Source: Chryseobacterium ureilyticum (GTDB lineage Bacteria; Bacteroidota; Bacteroidia; Flavobacteriales; Weeksellaceae). From it: a stretch of 64,000 nt of DNA. Below, piece by piece: positions 7,855 to 15,589 of the stretch (position 1 is the stretch's first letter; the number at the start of each line of letters is the position of its first letter). The notes beneath the pieces are model-generated. The model saw nothing but the letters and a program-made list of their open reading frames with translations, searched no databases and had not been told where the DNA came from. The stretch covers positions 44,912 through 108,911 of the forward strand of contig NZ_FTOL01000012.1 in the NCBI RefSeq assembly GCF_900156735.1. Reading direction: 5' to 3'. The translations under genes were made by a program, and so were the position numbers.

Positions 7855-9159
7855 TTGAATTTTACAGACTTAAACTTAATAGAACCTATTGCTAAGGCAA
7901 TCCAGGAACAGGGATATACAGCTCCAACCCCCATTCAGGAAAGATCAATTCCTGAAATATTAAATGGCAGAGATTTTTTAGGCTGCGCACAGACAGGGAC
8001 AGGGAAAACTGCGGCATTTGCTATTCCAATTTTACAAAATCTATCTAAAAATAAAATTCCAAACAAGAATATTAAAGCCTTAATTCTTACTCCAACCAGA
8101 GAGTTGGCGATCCAGATTGAGGAAAATATCCATGCTTATGGTAAATATCTTCCATTAAAAGAACTCGTGATCTTTGGAGGAGTAAAACAAGGAAATCAGG
8201 AAGCTGCTTTGAAAAAAGGAGTTGATATTCTTGTAGCTACACCGGGAAGACTACTTGATTTTATTGCTCAGGGAATCATCAGCTTAAAAAATCTTGAAAT
8301 ATTTGTTCTTGATGAAGCCGACAGAATGCTTGATATGGGTTTTGTACATGATGTAAAAAGAATCATTAAGCTTTTACCACAGAGAAGACAGACCTTATTT
8401 TTCTCAGCAACAATGCCTGGAGAAATTCAGAAGCTTGCTAATTCTATACTAAATAATCCGGTAAAGGTAGAGGTTACTCCAGTTTCTTCTACTGCTGATA
8501 CCATCAAACAATCTGTTTATTTTGTAGAGAAGGATAATAAACTGAATTTGTTATCCCATATTCTGAAAAATGATATTTCAGAATCGGTATTGGTATTTGC
8601 AAGAACCAAACATGGGGCGGATAAGATTGCAAGAAAGCTTCAAAAAGATGAGATCTCAGCAGAAGCAATTCATGGTAATAAATCTCAGAATGCTAGACAG
8701 AATGCCCTGAATAATTTTAAATCGGGAAAAACAAGGGTTCTTGTAGCTACAGACATTGCAGCGAGAGGAATTGATATTGATGAATTAAAATTCGTTATCA
8801 ATTTTGAATTATCTGATGTTTCCGAAACTTATGTACACAGAATTGGAAGAACAGGAAGAGCGGGTGCTGAAGGAAATTCTATCTCTTTTGTAGATGGGCT
8901 TGATCTTTTAAATTTAAAGAATACGGAAAAGCTTATCGGAAAGAAAATTCCTGTTATTAAAAATCACCCTTTCCATACGGATGATCTGGTTGCACAGAAA
9001 AGAGATTCTAATAACAAACCTGTTGCTCCCCGAACTGAAAAACCAAGAACAACAAATAATACTAATTCTGGGGCAAATAAAAACAAGAAAAAACCTTCTC
9101 AAACGGCTTCTGTTGGATTTAAGAAACCTAAGAATAAGAATTTTACAAGAAAAAAATAA
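7855..9159 (+). CDS. DEAD-box RNA helicase, RhlE-like
   Basis: An ATP-dependent RNA helicase of about 434 residues. In order it has the Q motif (APTPIQERSIP), motif I AQTGTGKTAA, Ia PTRELAIQ, Ib TPGRLLDF, II DEAD (VLDEADRMLDMGF), III SAT, IV VFARTK, V ATDIAARGIDI and VI HRIGRTGRAG. It ends in a basic, Asn/Lys/Pro-rich tail, which in RhlE-type helicases contacts RNA. The TTG at 7855 (LNFTDLNL) is the likely start. It begins the conserved FTDLNL segment, and the earlier TTG at 7795 sits in the promoter. Probable roles are ribosome assembly and cold RNA remodelling. Confidence 0.88.
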   Translation: MNFTDLNLIEPIAKAIQEQGYTAPTPIQERSIPEILNGRDFLGCAQTGTGKTAAFAIPILQNLSKNKIPNKNIKALILTPTRELAIQIEENIHAYGKYLPLKELVIFGGVKQGNQEAALKKGVDILVATPGRLLDFIAQGIISLKNLEIFVLDEADRMLDMGFVHDVKRIIKLLPQRRQTLFFSATMPGEIQKLANSILNNPVKVEVTPVSSTADTIKQSVYFVEKDNKLNLLSHILKNDISESVLVFARTKHGADKIARKLQKDEISAEAIHGNKSQNARQNALNNFKSGKTRVLVATDIAARGIDIDELKFVINFELSDVSETYVHRIGRTGRAGAEGNSISFVDGLDLLNLKNTEKLIGKKIPVIKNHPFHTDDLVAQKRDSNNKPVAPRTEKPRTTNNTNSGANKNKKKPSQTASVGFKKPKNKNFTRKK

Positions 9160-9166
9160 TTTTTAA

Positions 9167-10231
9167 TTAAAATATATTTCTGTATCTGCTTTTCAAACTA
9201 AGAAACCTTTTTTCATAATATTGATATGAGAAATGCGCCACCAGTATTGTGATTAGTGGAATGGCAAGATAACTTGAAACAATGACTATATAGTCATTTA
9301 TATTGTATTTAGCCACTAGTTTAAGCAAGACAAACCCCACGGGTTGCATTACAATGGTATGATACATATATATTCCGTAAGAAATTTTTCCAAGATAGAT
9401 CAGTTTTTTATTTTCAAAAAAACTGATCTTTTTTTGAGTAAAGAAAATAAGAAAAAAACCGAACAAGATTGTACTAAATACTCTATATTGGAATTCAGAC
9501 ATAGTACTGATAAATAGATTTGTCGTAAAATAAATCAGCAACAGTACACAGCTTACAATCTGAAGAATTCCAAAATATTTATTGGGCTTAAACTTTAGTA
9601 GAGAACACCATCCGGCAAAAGAAAAATAGAAGAACATCATTCTATATTCATCTAAAAATTCAAAATCAGGCATATGATACAGCCCTATAAATAGAATGGT
9701 GAAAATAAGTAAGAATGCTTTGATATTTTTTAAAGAAATGAGCAAAATAAGAGGAGCAATCAGAAGGTAAAACTGTTCCTCTATTCCTATGGACCAAAGT
9801 ATTTCAAGAATCCCTCCCGGTTCAGAAGCAGAAAGAACATTAGGAAAGAAGGTAAAAAGAAGAGCAATTCCTTCCCACAAATTATAATTACTTGTAAAAT
9901 CAAACCCCATTTTGGGAAGAACGACATTATAGTACAATAATCCAATAATAGCCACCAAATAATACAATGGAAAAATTCTGAGTATTCTTCTTATATAAAA
10001 ATTCCTCAGATTTATTTTACCTGTGATCATTTTCTCCTCAAACAACTGTCTGATAATAAGAAAACCACTTAAAGAAAAAAACATATATACTGCTTCACGT
10101 CCTTTATCAAACAGAGGCAACTCATAAAAAGTAGGTAAACCTCTGTTATCGAAGAACTGAGGAATATGAAAAATCACAACCAGTAAAGCTAGAAAAAACC
10201 TCAGTGAAGTAATATTAGGTAGTACTTTCAT
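9167..10231 (-). CDS. Acyltransferase family 3 membrane protein
   Basis: A 354-residue, multi-spanning membrane protein with about ten hydrophobic helices. The N-terminus SLRFFLALLVVIFHIPQFF carries the conserved Arg and the membrane His of acyltransferase-3 proteins (OafA/NodX type). GFLIIRQLFEE and the loop WSIGIEEQFYLLIAPL are also typical. Such enzymes O-acetylate sugars of LPS, capsule or peptidoglycan from the periplasmic side. It is the last gene of a minus-strand run and starts 9 bp after tatD, suggesting translational coupling rather than shared function. The substrate is unknown. Confidence 0.87.
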   Translation of the reverse strand: MKVLPNITSLRFFLALLVVIFHIPQFFDNRGLPTFYELPLFDKGREAVYMFFSLSGFLIIRQLFEEKMITGKINLRNFYIRRILRIFPLYYLVAIIGLLYYNVVLPKMGFDFTSNYNLWEGIALLFTFFPNVLSASEPGGILEILWSIGIEEQFYLLIAPLILLISLKNIKAFLLIFTILFIGLYHMPDFEFLDEYRMMFFYFSFAGWCSLLKFKPNKYFGILQIVSCVLLLIYFTTNLFISTMSEFQYRVFSTILFGFFLIFFTQKKISFFENKKLIYLGKISYGIYMYHTIVMQPVGFVLLKLVAKYNINDYIVIVSSYLAIPLITILVAHFSYQYYEKRFLSLKSRYRNIF

Positions 10232-10240
10232 TCCTATCTG

Positions 10241-11005
10241 TTAGATAACAAAAAGTTTCTTAGCATTCTCCGTAGTAATCCTATCTATCTCTGTAAAATC
10301 TATTCCATAGATATCTACCAGTTTTCCTGCCACAAGATCAAGATAAGAACTTTCGTTTCTCTTTCCTCTGTACGGAACCGGGGCAAGATAAGGTGAATCG
10401 GTTTCCAAAACTATTTTATCTAAAGGAACTTCACTTAAAAACTGATCAATCTTTCCATTTTTAAATGTTACTACTCCTCCGATTCCTAGAATAAAATTAA
10501 GATCAATAGCATGCTGAGCCTGCTCAAGATTTCCTGAAAAACAATGAAAAATCCCTCTTAATTTTGGATGTTTTTTTCTTTCCAGAACTTCAAATGTTTC
10601 CTCAAAGCTTTCTCTCGTATGGATCACAATCGGAAGGTCTTTTTCAATTGCCCAATCAATCTGCTGTTCAAAAACTTTTACCTGAATATCCAGTGTTGTT
10701 TTATCCCAATACAGATCAATTCCGATCTCTCCTATTGCTGGAAAATGTCTGTCGTCAAGATAATTCTTTACAATTTCTAATTCCTTTTCCCAGGATTCAG
10801 GTTTTACATAGCAAGGATGAAGCCCCATCATTGAAAAAATCTGTCCCGGATATTCTGTTTCCAAGTTCAACATTTTTACATGAGATTCTGAATCAATCGC
10901 CGGAAGATAAAATTCAGAAATACCTTTATCTAAAGCTCTTTGAATAGCTTCTTTTCTATCTTCATCAAATTCTTCTGCGTATAAATGTGTATGTGTATCA
11001 ATCAT
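10241..11005 (-). CDS. tatD: TatD family metal-dependent DNase
   Basis: A 254-residue TIM-barrel hydrolase. The metal ligands are visible in order: MIDTHTHLY (HxH), GEIGID (Glu), VIHTRES (His), IFHCFSG (His) and ETDSPYLAP (Asp). TatD enzymes act as cytoplasmic 3'-5' DNases, or on D-Tyr-tRNA or other substrates in some reports. The gene lies 3 bp from the DUF4269 gene and 9 bp from the acyltransferase, so it is part of a compact operon. Length and motifs are normal for the family. Confidence 0.93.
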   Translation of the reverse strand: MIDTHTHLYAEEFDEDRKEAIQRALDKGISEFYLPAIDSESHVKMLNLETEYPGQIFSMMGLHPCYVKPESWEKELEIVKNYLDDRHFPAIGEIGIDLYWDKTTLDIQVKVFEQQIDWAIEKDLPIVIHTRESFEETFEVLERKKHPKLRGIFHCFSGNLEQAQHAIDLNFILGIGGVVTFKNGKIDQFLSEVPLDKIVLETDSPYLAPVPYRGKRNESSYLDLVAGKLVDIYGIDFTEIDRITTENAKKLFVI

Positions 11006-11008
11006 TTT

Positions 11009-11530
11009 CTATAGTTTTAACAGATCTTCATAAGGGTTTTCAAGGTTCATCAGCATTCCAAATGCCGGTTCTGTCTTAATACCCTGCTTTTTAAGTTCTA
11101 TTATTTTGTGTTTAAATTCTTCTCCTTTTTCCTGTAATATTTTGTGTTCAGCAATCATATGAAGATAAGCGTTCTGCTGAGTGGTGGGCTTATTCTGTCC
11201 GAAAATTTCAATCGGAAATTCTTCCAGAATAAAATTCAGTGTAATACATTTTTCACCATTTATGATGGGATATTCCACTTCTACATCGTAAGGAATAAAT
11301 TTACTGAACATTAGGTCATCCAAAAATTCCTCCTCAAATTCTAAATTCACTTCACAAATAAGATCCAGATCACTTCCTGCTATATCAATTTCAATGGGAA
11401 CAGTTCCGGCTAGAATAGGTGAATAAAGTTTTAATTTTTCAAAAACTCTGTATTTTATCAAAACCTCGTAGGCTCTTTTCTGTCTTTCATTTCCGGTTTT
11501 AAGATAATCAATTCGGGTAAAATCAATCAT
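11009..11530 (-). CDS. DUF4269 family protein
   Basis: A 173-residue cytoplasmic protein. LAGTVPIEIDIAGSDLDLICEV recalls the GS...DxD pattern of nucleotidyltransferase folds, and the family (DUF4269) has been grouped near them. The role is unknown. Its start overlaps the GSCFA stop by 4 bp (ATGA arrangement), so the two are translationally coupled. TatD follows 3 bp later. No signal peptide or membrane segment is seen. Confidence 0.8.
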   Translation of the reverse strand: MIDFTRIDYLKTGNERQKRAYEVLIKYRVFEKLKLYSPILAGTVPIEIDIAGSDLDLICEVNLEFEEEFLDDLMFSKFIPYDVEVEYPIINGEKCITLNFILEEFPIEIFGQNKPTTQQNAYLHMIAEHKILQEKGEEFKHKIIELKKQGIKTEPAFGMLMNLENPYEDLLKL

Positions 11531-12483
11531 TTTGGAAATATTGTATGTTTTACTTTTTTACGCTGGCTTTCAATTCTTTGATCCAGTTTTTCTCTGAATT
11601 CAATGAATTTCGGATCTTTAACGTCATTGGTTTTATGCTCCAATGCTTTGATAATCTTAAAGTTATCTTTAATGAAGTTTTGAGTTTCATCCGAAAAATA
11701 AGAATCTCCAAATTTATCAAAGATATAATTGACCGCTTGAGTACTTGGATGAATCATATCTTCTTTATAAAAACGATAGTCTCTCAAATCATCCATTAAA
11801 ATCTCATATACCGGCAAGTAATGACAGTCTTCAAACATGGATATAGACTCATGTATTGCTGTAATTAATTTGGATTTACTCAATTGATTTTCCACCATTC
11901 CATCCTTGGTATGTCTTACTGGAGAAACTGAAAACAAGATTTGTACACCTTCTTTACAGATATCTTTAAGTTCAAGAATTGTATTGTAAATAGCTCCTGT
12001 TAATTCTTGATGGGAAAGTAATCGTTTTTCGAAAAACTTCTGCGGAATTTTATGGCAGTTTGCGACAAGTTTATTCTTGGGGGTAAATTCATAGATAAAG
12101 GATGATCCATAGGTAATAATGACCCAATCCGCCTCCTGAAGAAAAGCATTCCCTTCTTCAATAGCCTCATTGATTTTATCCAGCGTTTGATGAATATATC
12201 TTGTATCAAAATTGGTATGATGATCCAGTGAAATATATTCCTCGTTGTAGATAATCAGCTCTTCTTCTACATAAAATGAAGAATCATGAAGTCTTTTTAT
12301 CGCATTATTGATAGAAAAAGGATTGAAAATAGTTCCAAAAGGATTATTTAAGGTCTGAAGTTGCCCATCTTTCAGTAATTCAGTCATTTCAGAGGCAAAG
12401 CAAGACCCTATTGAAAATATTCGATCTTCAATTTCAATTTTCTTCTCTGATTTTGGAATATTTACTTCTGTTCTGAACTTCAT
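11527..12483 (-). CDS. GSCFA domain protein
   Basis: A 318-residue protein with the family-defining GSCFASEM motif near residue 27, matching the GSCFA domain, which resembles SGNH-type esterases. Other supporting stretches are NPFGTIFNPFSI, a putative active-site region VITYGSSFIYEF, SVSPVRHTKDG and DMIHPSTQAVNYI (DxxH as in SGNH block V). It may be a carbohydrate or lipid esterase, but no substrate is known. Its ATG lies 7 bp from the end of the heptad repeat that fills the junction with the prenyl-synthase gene. Confidence 0.85.
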   Translation of the reverse strand: MKFRTEVNIPKSEKKIEIEDRIFSIGSCFASEMTELLKDGQLQTLNNPFGTIFNPFSINNAIKRLHDSSFYVEEELIIYNEEYISLDHHTNFDTRYIHQTLDKINEAIEEGNAFLQEADWVIITYGSSFIYEFTPKNKLVANCHKIPQKFFEKRLLSHQELTGAIYNTILELKDICKEGVQILFSVSPVRHTKDGMVENQLSKSKLITAIHESISMFEDCHYLPVYEILMDDLRDYRFYKEDMIHPSTQAVNYIFDKFGDSYFSDETQNFIKDNFKIIKALEHKTNDVKDPKFIEFREKLDQRIESQRKKVKHTIFPK

Positions 12484-12490
12484 TATAGAT

Positions 12491-12551
12491 GTTAGGTGTT
12501 AGGTAATAGGTTGCAGGCAATTTTGTTACCTACTTCCTATCACCTGTAACC
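12491..12551. repeat. Heptad inverted repeat, prenyl synthase/GSCFA junction
   Basis: The left arm, 12491-12517, reads GTTAGGT, GTTAGGT, AATAGGT, TGCAGG. The right arm, 12525-12551, on the opposite strand, reads GGTTACA, GGTGATA, GGAAGTA, GGTAAC. It fills the 72 bp gap between two minus-strand genes, ending 4 bp from one stop and 7 bp from the next start. Confidence 0.72.
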
Positions 12552-12555
12552 TTAT

Positions 12556-13527
12556 TTAGCTTTCTCTTCTTAACAAATAATTCGCTAATTCAATAAATGG
12601 TTTTTTCTTTTCGTCCGGAATATCAATTTTCTGAAGATAGCTCTGACCGATCTCATTATGTTTTTCAATCAGACGAAGTGCTTTTTCATCTACTTTTGTT
12701 CTTCTGAAGATCTTTTCAACCCCGTAAATTTTGTCTACGTTATCTGTCTTTTTAGAATACCAGTAGTCAAGCTCTTTTCTTTCTTCATCCGTAGCGTGTT
12801 CTCTTGCTAACAAGTAAAGAACCGTCTTCTTGTTTTCATAAATATCTCCAGCATGCTTTTTCCCAAACTGTGCCTGATCTCCGAATACATCAAGATAGTC
12901 ATCCATAATCTGGAATGCTATACCGATATGTTTTCCAAAGTTGAAAATCGCTTTTGCATCTTTAAAGTCTGCTCTCGCAATTAATGCTCCGATCTCAAAA
13001 GAAGAAGCACTTAATACTCCGGTTTTATAAGTAATCATTCTGATATAATCATCAAAAGTCACATTCTCCTGAGTTTCAAAATTAATATCATACTGTTGTC
13101 CTTCACATAAAAGAAGTCCTGTATGGGTAAAAATTCTGATACAAGCTTTGAAAATTTCGGGTTCAAGATCTTCAAAAAACTTGTATGCTTTAAGCATCAA
13201 TCCGTCACCGGAAAGAATTCCCACATTAATGCCGTGTAGAGTATGAATGGTAGGTTTGTTTCTTCTTAAAGGAGCTTCATCCATAATATCATCATGGATC
13301 AGGGTAAAATTATGGAAAAATTCAATTGCCAAAGCTGGCTTTATCGCCTGTTTAAGATCTCCACCGAAAAGATCACATGCCATCAGTACCATAATGGGAC
13401 GAAGACGTTTTCCACCGTGGGAAATTATATAATTCATCGGATCATATAACTCCGTAGGTTTATCTTTAAAAGTGTACTTATTAATGGCGTCAGCAACAAT
13501 CTGTTGGTATCTGTCTAAAAATTCCAT
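12556..13527 (-). CDS. Polyprenyl (isoprenyl) diphosphate synthase
   Basis: A 323-residue trans-prenyltransferase that condenses IPP with allylic diphosphates. It has the first Asp-rich motif LIHDDIMDEAPLRR (DDxxD) near residue 77, the preceding GGKRLRP substrate motif near 43, and the second Asp-rich motif QIMDDYLDVFGD. Residues before the first motif that set chain length are bulky (FFHNFTL), so a short or medium product (geranyl, farnesyl or geranylgeranyl) is more likely than a long quinone chain. This is inference. It heads the GSCFA-DUF4269-tatD run. A TATTTTTG -7 box lies upstream at 13546-13553. Confidence 0.9.
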   Translation of the reverse strand: MEFLDRYQQIVADAINKYTFKDKPTELYDPMNYIISHGGKRLRPIMVLMACDLFGGDLKQAIKPALAIEFFHNFTLIHDDIMDEAPLRRNKPTIHTLHGINVGILSGDGLMLKAYKFFEDLEPEIFKACIRIFTHTGLLLCEGQQYDINFETQENVTFDDYIRMITYKTGVLSASSFEIGALIARADFKDAKAIFNFGKHIGIAFQIMDDYLDVFGDQAQFGKKHAGDIYENKKTVLYLLAREHATDEERKELDYWYSKKTDNVDKIYGVEKIFRRTKVDEKALRLIEKHNEIGQSYLQKIDIPDEKKKPFIELANYLLRRES

Positions 13528-13545
13528 AAAATCTTATAATTTGAA

Positions 13546-13553
13546 CAAAAATA
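13546..13553 (-). promoter_or_regulatory. -7 box of the prenyl synthase operon
   Basis: On the minus strand the sequence is TATTTTTG, a full match to TAnnTTTG, about 18 bp before the ATG. Confidence 0.55.
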
Positions 13554-13572
13554 CGATTTTTCAGGGCTTTAT

Positions 13573-13605
13573 AAAACAAAAAACTTTGCCCAAATGGACA
13601 AAGTT
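13573..13605 (-). terminator. Terminator of the phosphate permease operon
   Basis: On the minus strand, AAACTTTG and CAAAGTTT flank a small inner GC pair and are followed by TTTTGTTTT. It lies 27 bp after the permease stop. Confidence 0.8.
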
Positions 13606-13631
13606 TATATGATAATTGTGATTTTTTTATC

Positions 13632-14774
13632 TTAAGAAAGGAAAGTTACAATAAGATATGTAATTCCTGCTACAAGAGCTGAAATAGGAATAGTTAATAC
13701 CCAAGCCCAAAGTAAGCTTACTGTAATTCCCCATCTTACTGCTGAAATTCTTTTCGTTAATCCTACTCCGATGATAGAACCTGTAATCGTGTGTGTTGTA
13801 GATACAGGAATACCGAAGTGGTCTGTGATAAATAAGGTAATAGCTCCTGCAGTTTCTGCACTTACACCTTCTAATGAAGTCACCTTAGTGATCTTTGTTC
13901 CCATTGTTTTAATGATCTTCCAACCACCACTCATTGTTCCTAAAGCAATAGCGATAAATGAAACCAAAGGAACCCAGATATAATGCTGTGCAAAATAATC
14001 AAAACGTCCTGCAGAAGGAATGTTCAGATATTGTACATCCTGAAGCATATTAACGTGATAATAAATTACTGCTGCCCCAATGATTCCCATTACTTTCTGA
14101 GCATCATTCAAACCGTGTCCTAAACTAAACAATGCAGATGAAACCAACTGTAATCTTTTGAAAGATTTGTCCGCTTTGTGAGGGTTTGATCTTTTATATA
14201 GGTGAACAATAATTAATGTAATAATGATCGAGATAATCATCCCTATAATCGGTGCCATAAAAATGAACAGGAAGATAGGAATTACTTTATCAAACTTTAC
14301 AACACTCTGATGAGTTACCTGGCTTAAAGCTTCTTTAGCCGTCTCCCAGAAACCAAGTTCTGGCTGAGCTGCTGCCACATCATGATAATCCATCATGAAA
14401 GCATGCATAAGAGCTGCTCCCAGGAAACCTCCGATCAACGTATGAGATGATGAGGAAGGGATTCCAAACCACCATGTCAAAAGGTTCCAGGCAATCGCTG
14501 CCACAAGACCGGAAAATATAACTTCAAGGGTGATAAAATTCTCATTAACTGTTTTGGCAATTGTATTACCAATTTTGAATTCTCCAATAATATAAGCAGC
14601 AATAAAGAAAGCCGCAAAGTTCCAAAGTGCTGCCCAAAGTACAGCCTGGAATGGAGTTAAAACTTTTGTAGATACGATAGTTGCAATCGAGTTGGCAGCA
14701 TCATGGAAACCATTGATATAATCAAAGATCAACGCCAACGCAATAATAACTACAAGTAAAATCGGAAATTCCAT
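13632..14774 (-). CDS. PiT family inorganic phosphate transporter
   Basis: A 380-residue membrane carrier with two copies of the PHO4 signature: GFHDAANSIATIVSTKVL near residue 22 and the GHGLNDAQKVMGIIGA region near 218. Two matching SSSHTLIGG and STTHTITGSIIGVG segments face each other as inverted repeats. About ten transmembrane helices are evident. PiT proteins import metal-phosphate with H+ or Na+. The DUF47 gene lies 23 bp upstream in the same operon, a common pairing in which the PhoU-like partner is thought to regulate the carrier. Confidence 0.93.
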   Translation of the reverse strand: MEFPILLVVIIALALIFDYINGFHDAANSIATIVSTKVLTPFQAVLWAALWNFAAFFIAAYIIGEFKIGNTIAKTVNENFITLEVIFSGLVAAIAWNLLTWWFGIPSSSSHTLIGGFLGAALMHAFMMDYHDVAAAQPELGFWETAKEALSQVTHQSVVKFDKVIPIFLFIFMAPIIGMIISIIITLIIVHLYKRSNPHKADKSFKRLQLVSSALFSLGHGLNDAQKVMGIIGAAVIYYHVNMLQDVQYLNIPSAGRFDYFAQHYIWVPLVSFIAIALGTMSGGWKIIKTMGTKITKVTSLEGVSAETAGAITLFITDHFGIPVSTTHTITGSIIGVGLTKRISAVRWGITVSLLWAWVLTIPISALVAGITYLIVTFLS

Positions 14775-14797
14775 TTTTTGCTATGTATTGTTATCTT

Positions 14798-15436
14798 TTA
14801 GGCGTATTTAATCATGATGTTCTCAATTGTATTGGCAACATCTTCTGCTTTATCTGTTACGATTTCAAGATAGTTCAATACAGATGAAACCTTAATGATA
14901 TTGATAGCATCGTTGGTTTCAAATAACTCTACCATTGAGTTAGAAAGCAGATCATCTGCGATATTTTCAATAGAGTTTACTTTAATACAAGCTTCTTTCA
15001 CCTGCTCCATGTTCTTGAACCCTTTAAGGTTTTTCATTGCATTTTGAATTTCAAGACATGCTTTGTGAATCAATAGAGAGAAATCTGAGTAAGCTTTCAT
15101 CTCCGGAGATTTGTATAGGAAGATATATTTTGTAGAAGCGTAGATATAATCTGCGATATCATCCAATCCTGTTGCCAATGTGTGAATATCTTCACGGTCG
15201 AAAGGAGTGATGAAGTTTTTGCCTAGTTCTACAAAGATCTCATGAGTAAGTTCGTCATTTTTATGTTCGAAATCGCTCATTTTTTTCAACATTGAATCAT
15301 CATTAAGATCGAAATCCTTGATTCCTGTGTTGAATTCTTCAGACATTGCAACTAGGTTTTCAGTTACCTTTTCAAAAAGTACAAAGAAGATTTTATCTTT
15401 TGGTTGAAAAGCGTGGAAAATATTACCAATTCCCAT
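14798..15436 (-). CDS. DUF47 (PhoU-like) regulator of phosphate transport
   Basis: A 212-residue, helical, cytoplasmic protein of the DUF47/PhoU-like family. It begins FHAFQPKDKIFFVLFEKVTENL and carries acidic metal-binding-type segments typical of PhoU (FEHKNDELTHEIF and later SIENIADDLLS). It sits directly upstream of the PiT carrier gene. The pairing is frequent in Bacteria and suggests it gates or senses phosphate import. It is not the Pst-associated PhoU, since no pst genes are present. Confidence 0.9.
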   Translation of the reverse strand: MGIGNIFHAFQPKDKIFFVLFEKVTENLVAMSEEFNTGIKDFDLNDDSMLKKMSDFEHKNDELTHEIFVELGKNFITPFDREDIHTLATGLDDIADYIYASTKYIFLYKSPEMKAYSDFSLLIHKACLEIQNAMKNLKGFKNMEQVKEACIKVNSIENIADDLLSNSMVELFETNDAINIIKVSSVLNYLEIVTDKAEDVANTIENIMIKYA

Positions 15437-15541
15437 TTTTTAGTATTTATAATTCGTGTGCAAATTTCCTAAAAAAGGATCGCCCATGAAACTATATGAC
15501 ATTAAGTTTTGTTAACATTCGCTTATCTACTGATAATCAAA

Positions 15542-15570
15542 TAAAAAAACCGACATTACTGCCGGTTTTA
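15542..15570 (-). terminator. Terminator of the DeaD-type helicase gene
   Basis: On the minus strand, AAACCGGC pairs with GTCGGTTT and is followed by a T run. It lies 20 bp after the stop. Confidence 0.8.
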
Positions 15571-15589
15571 TATGGTATAAAAAAGTGAC

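Noticed and set aside
14798..15436. Pst-type PhoU
   Set aside because: It is the DUF47 branch next to a PiT carrier, and no pstSCAB genes are present.
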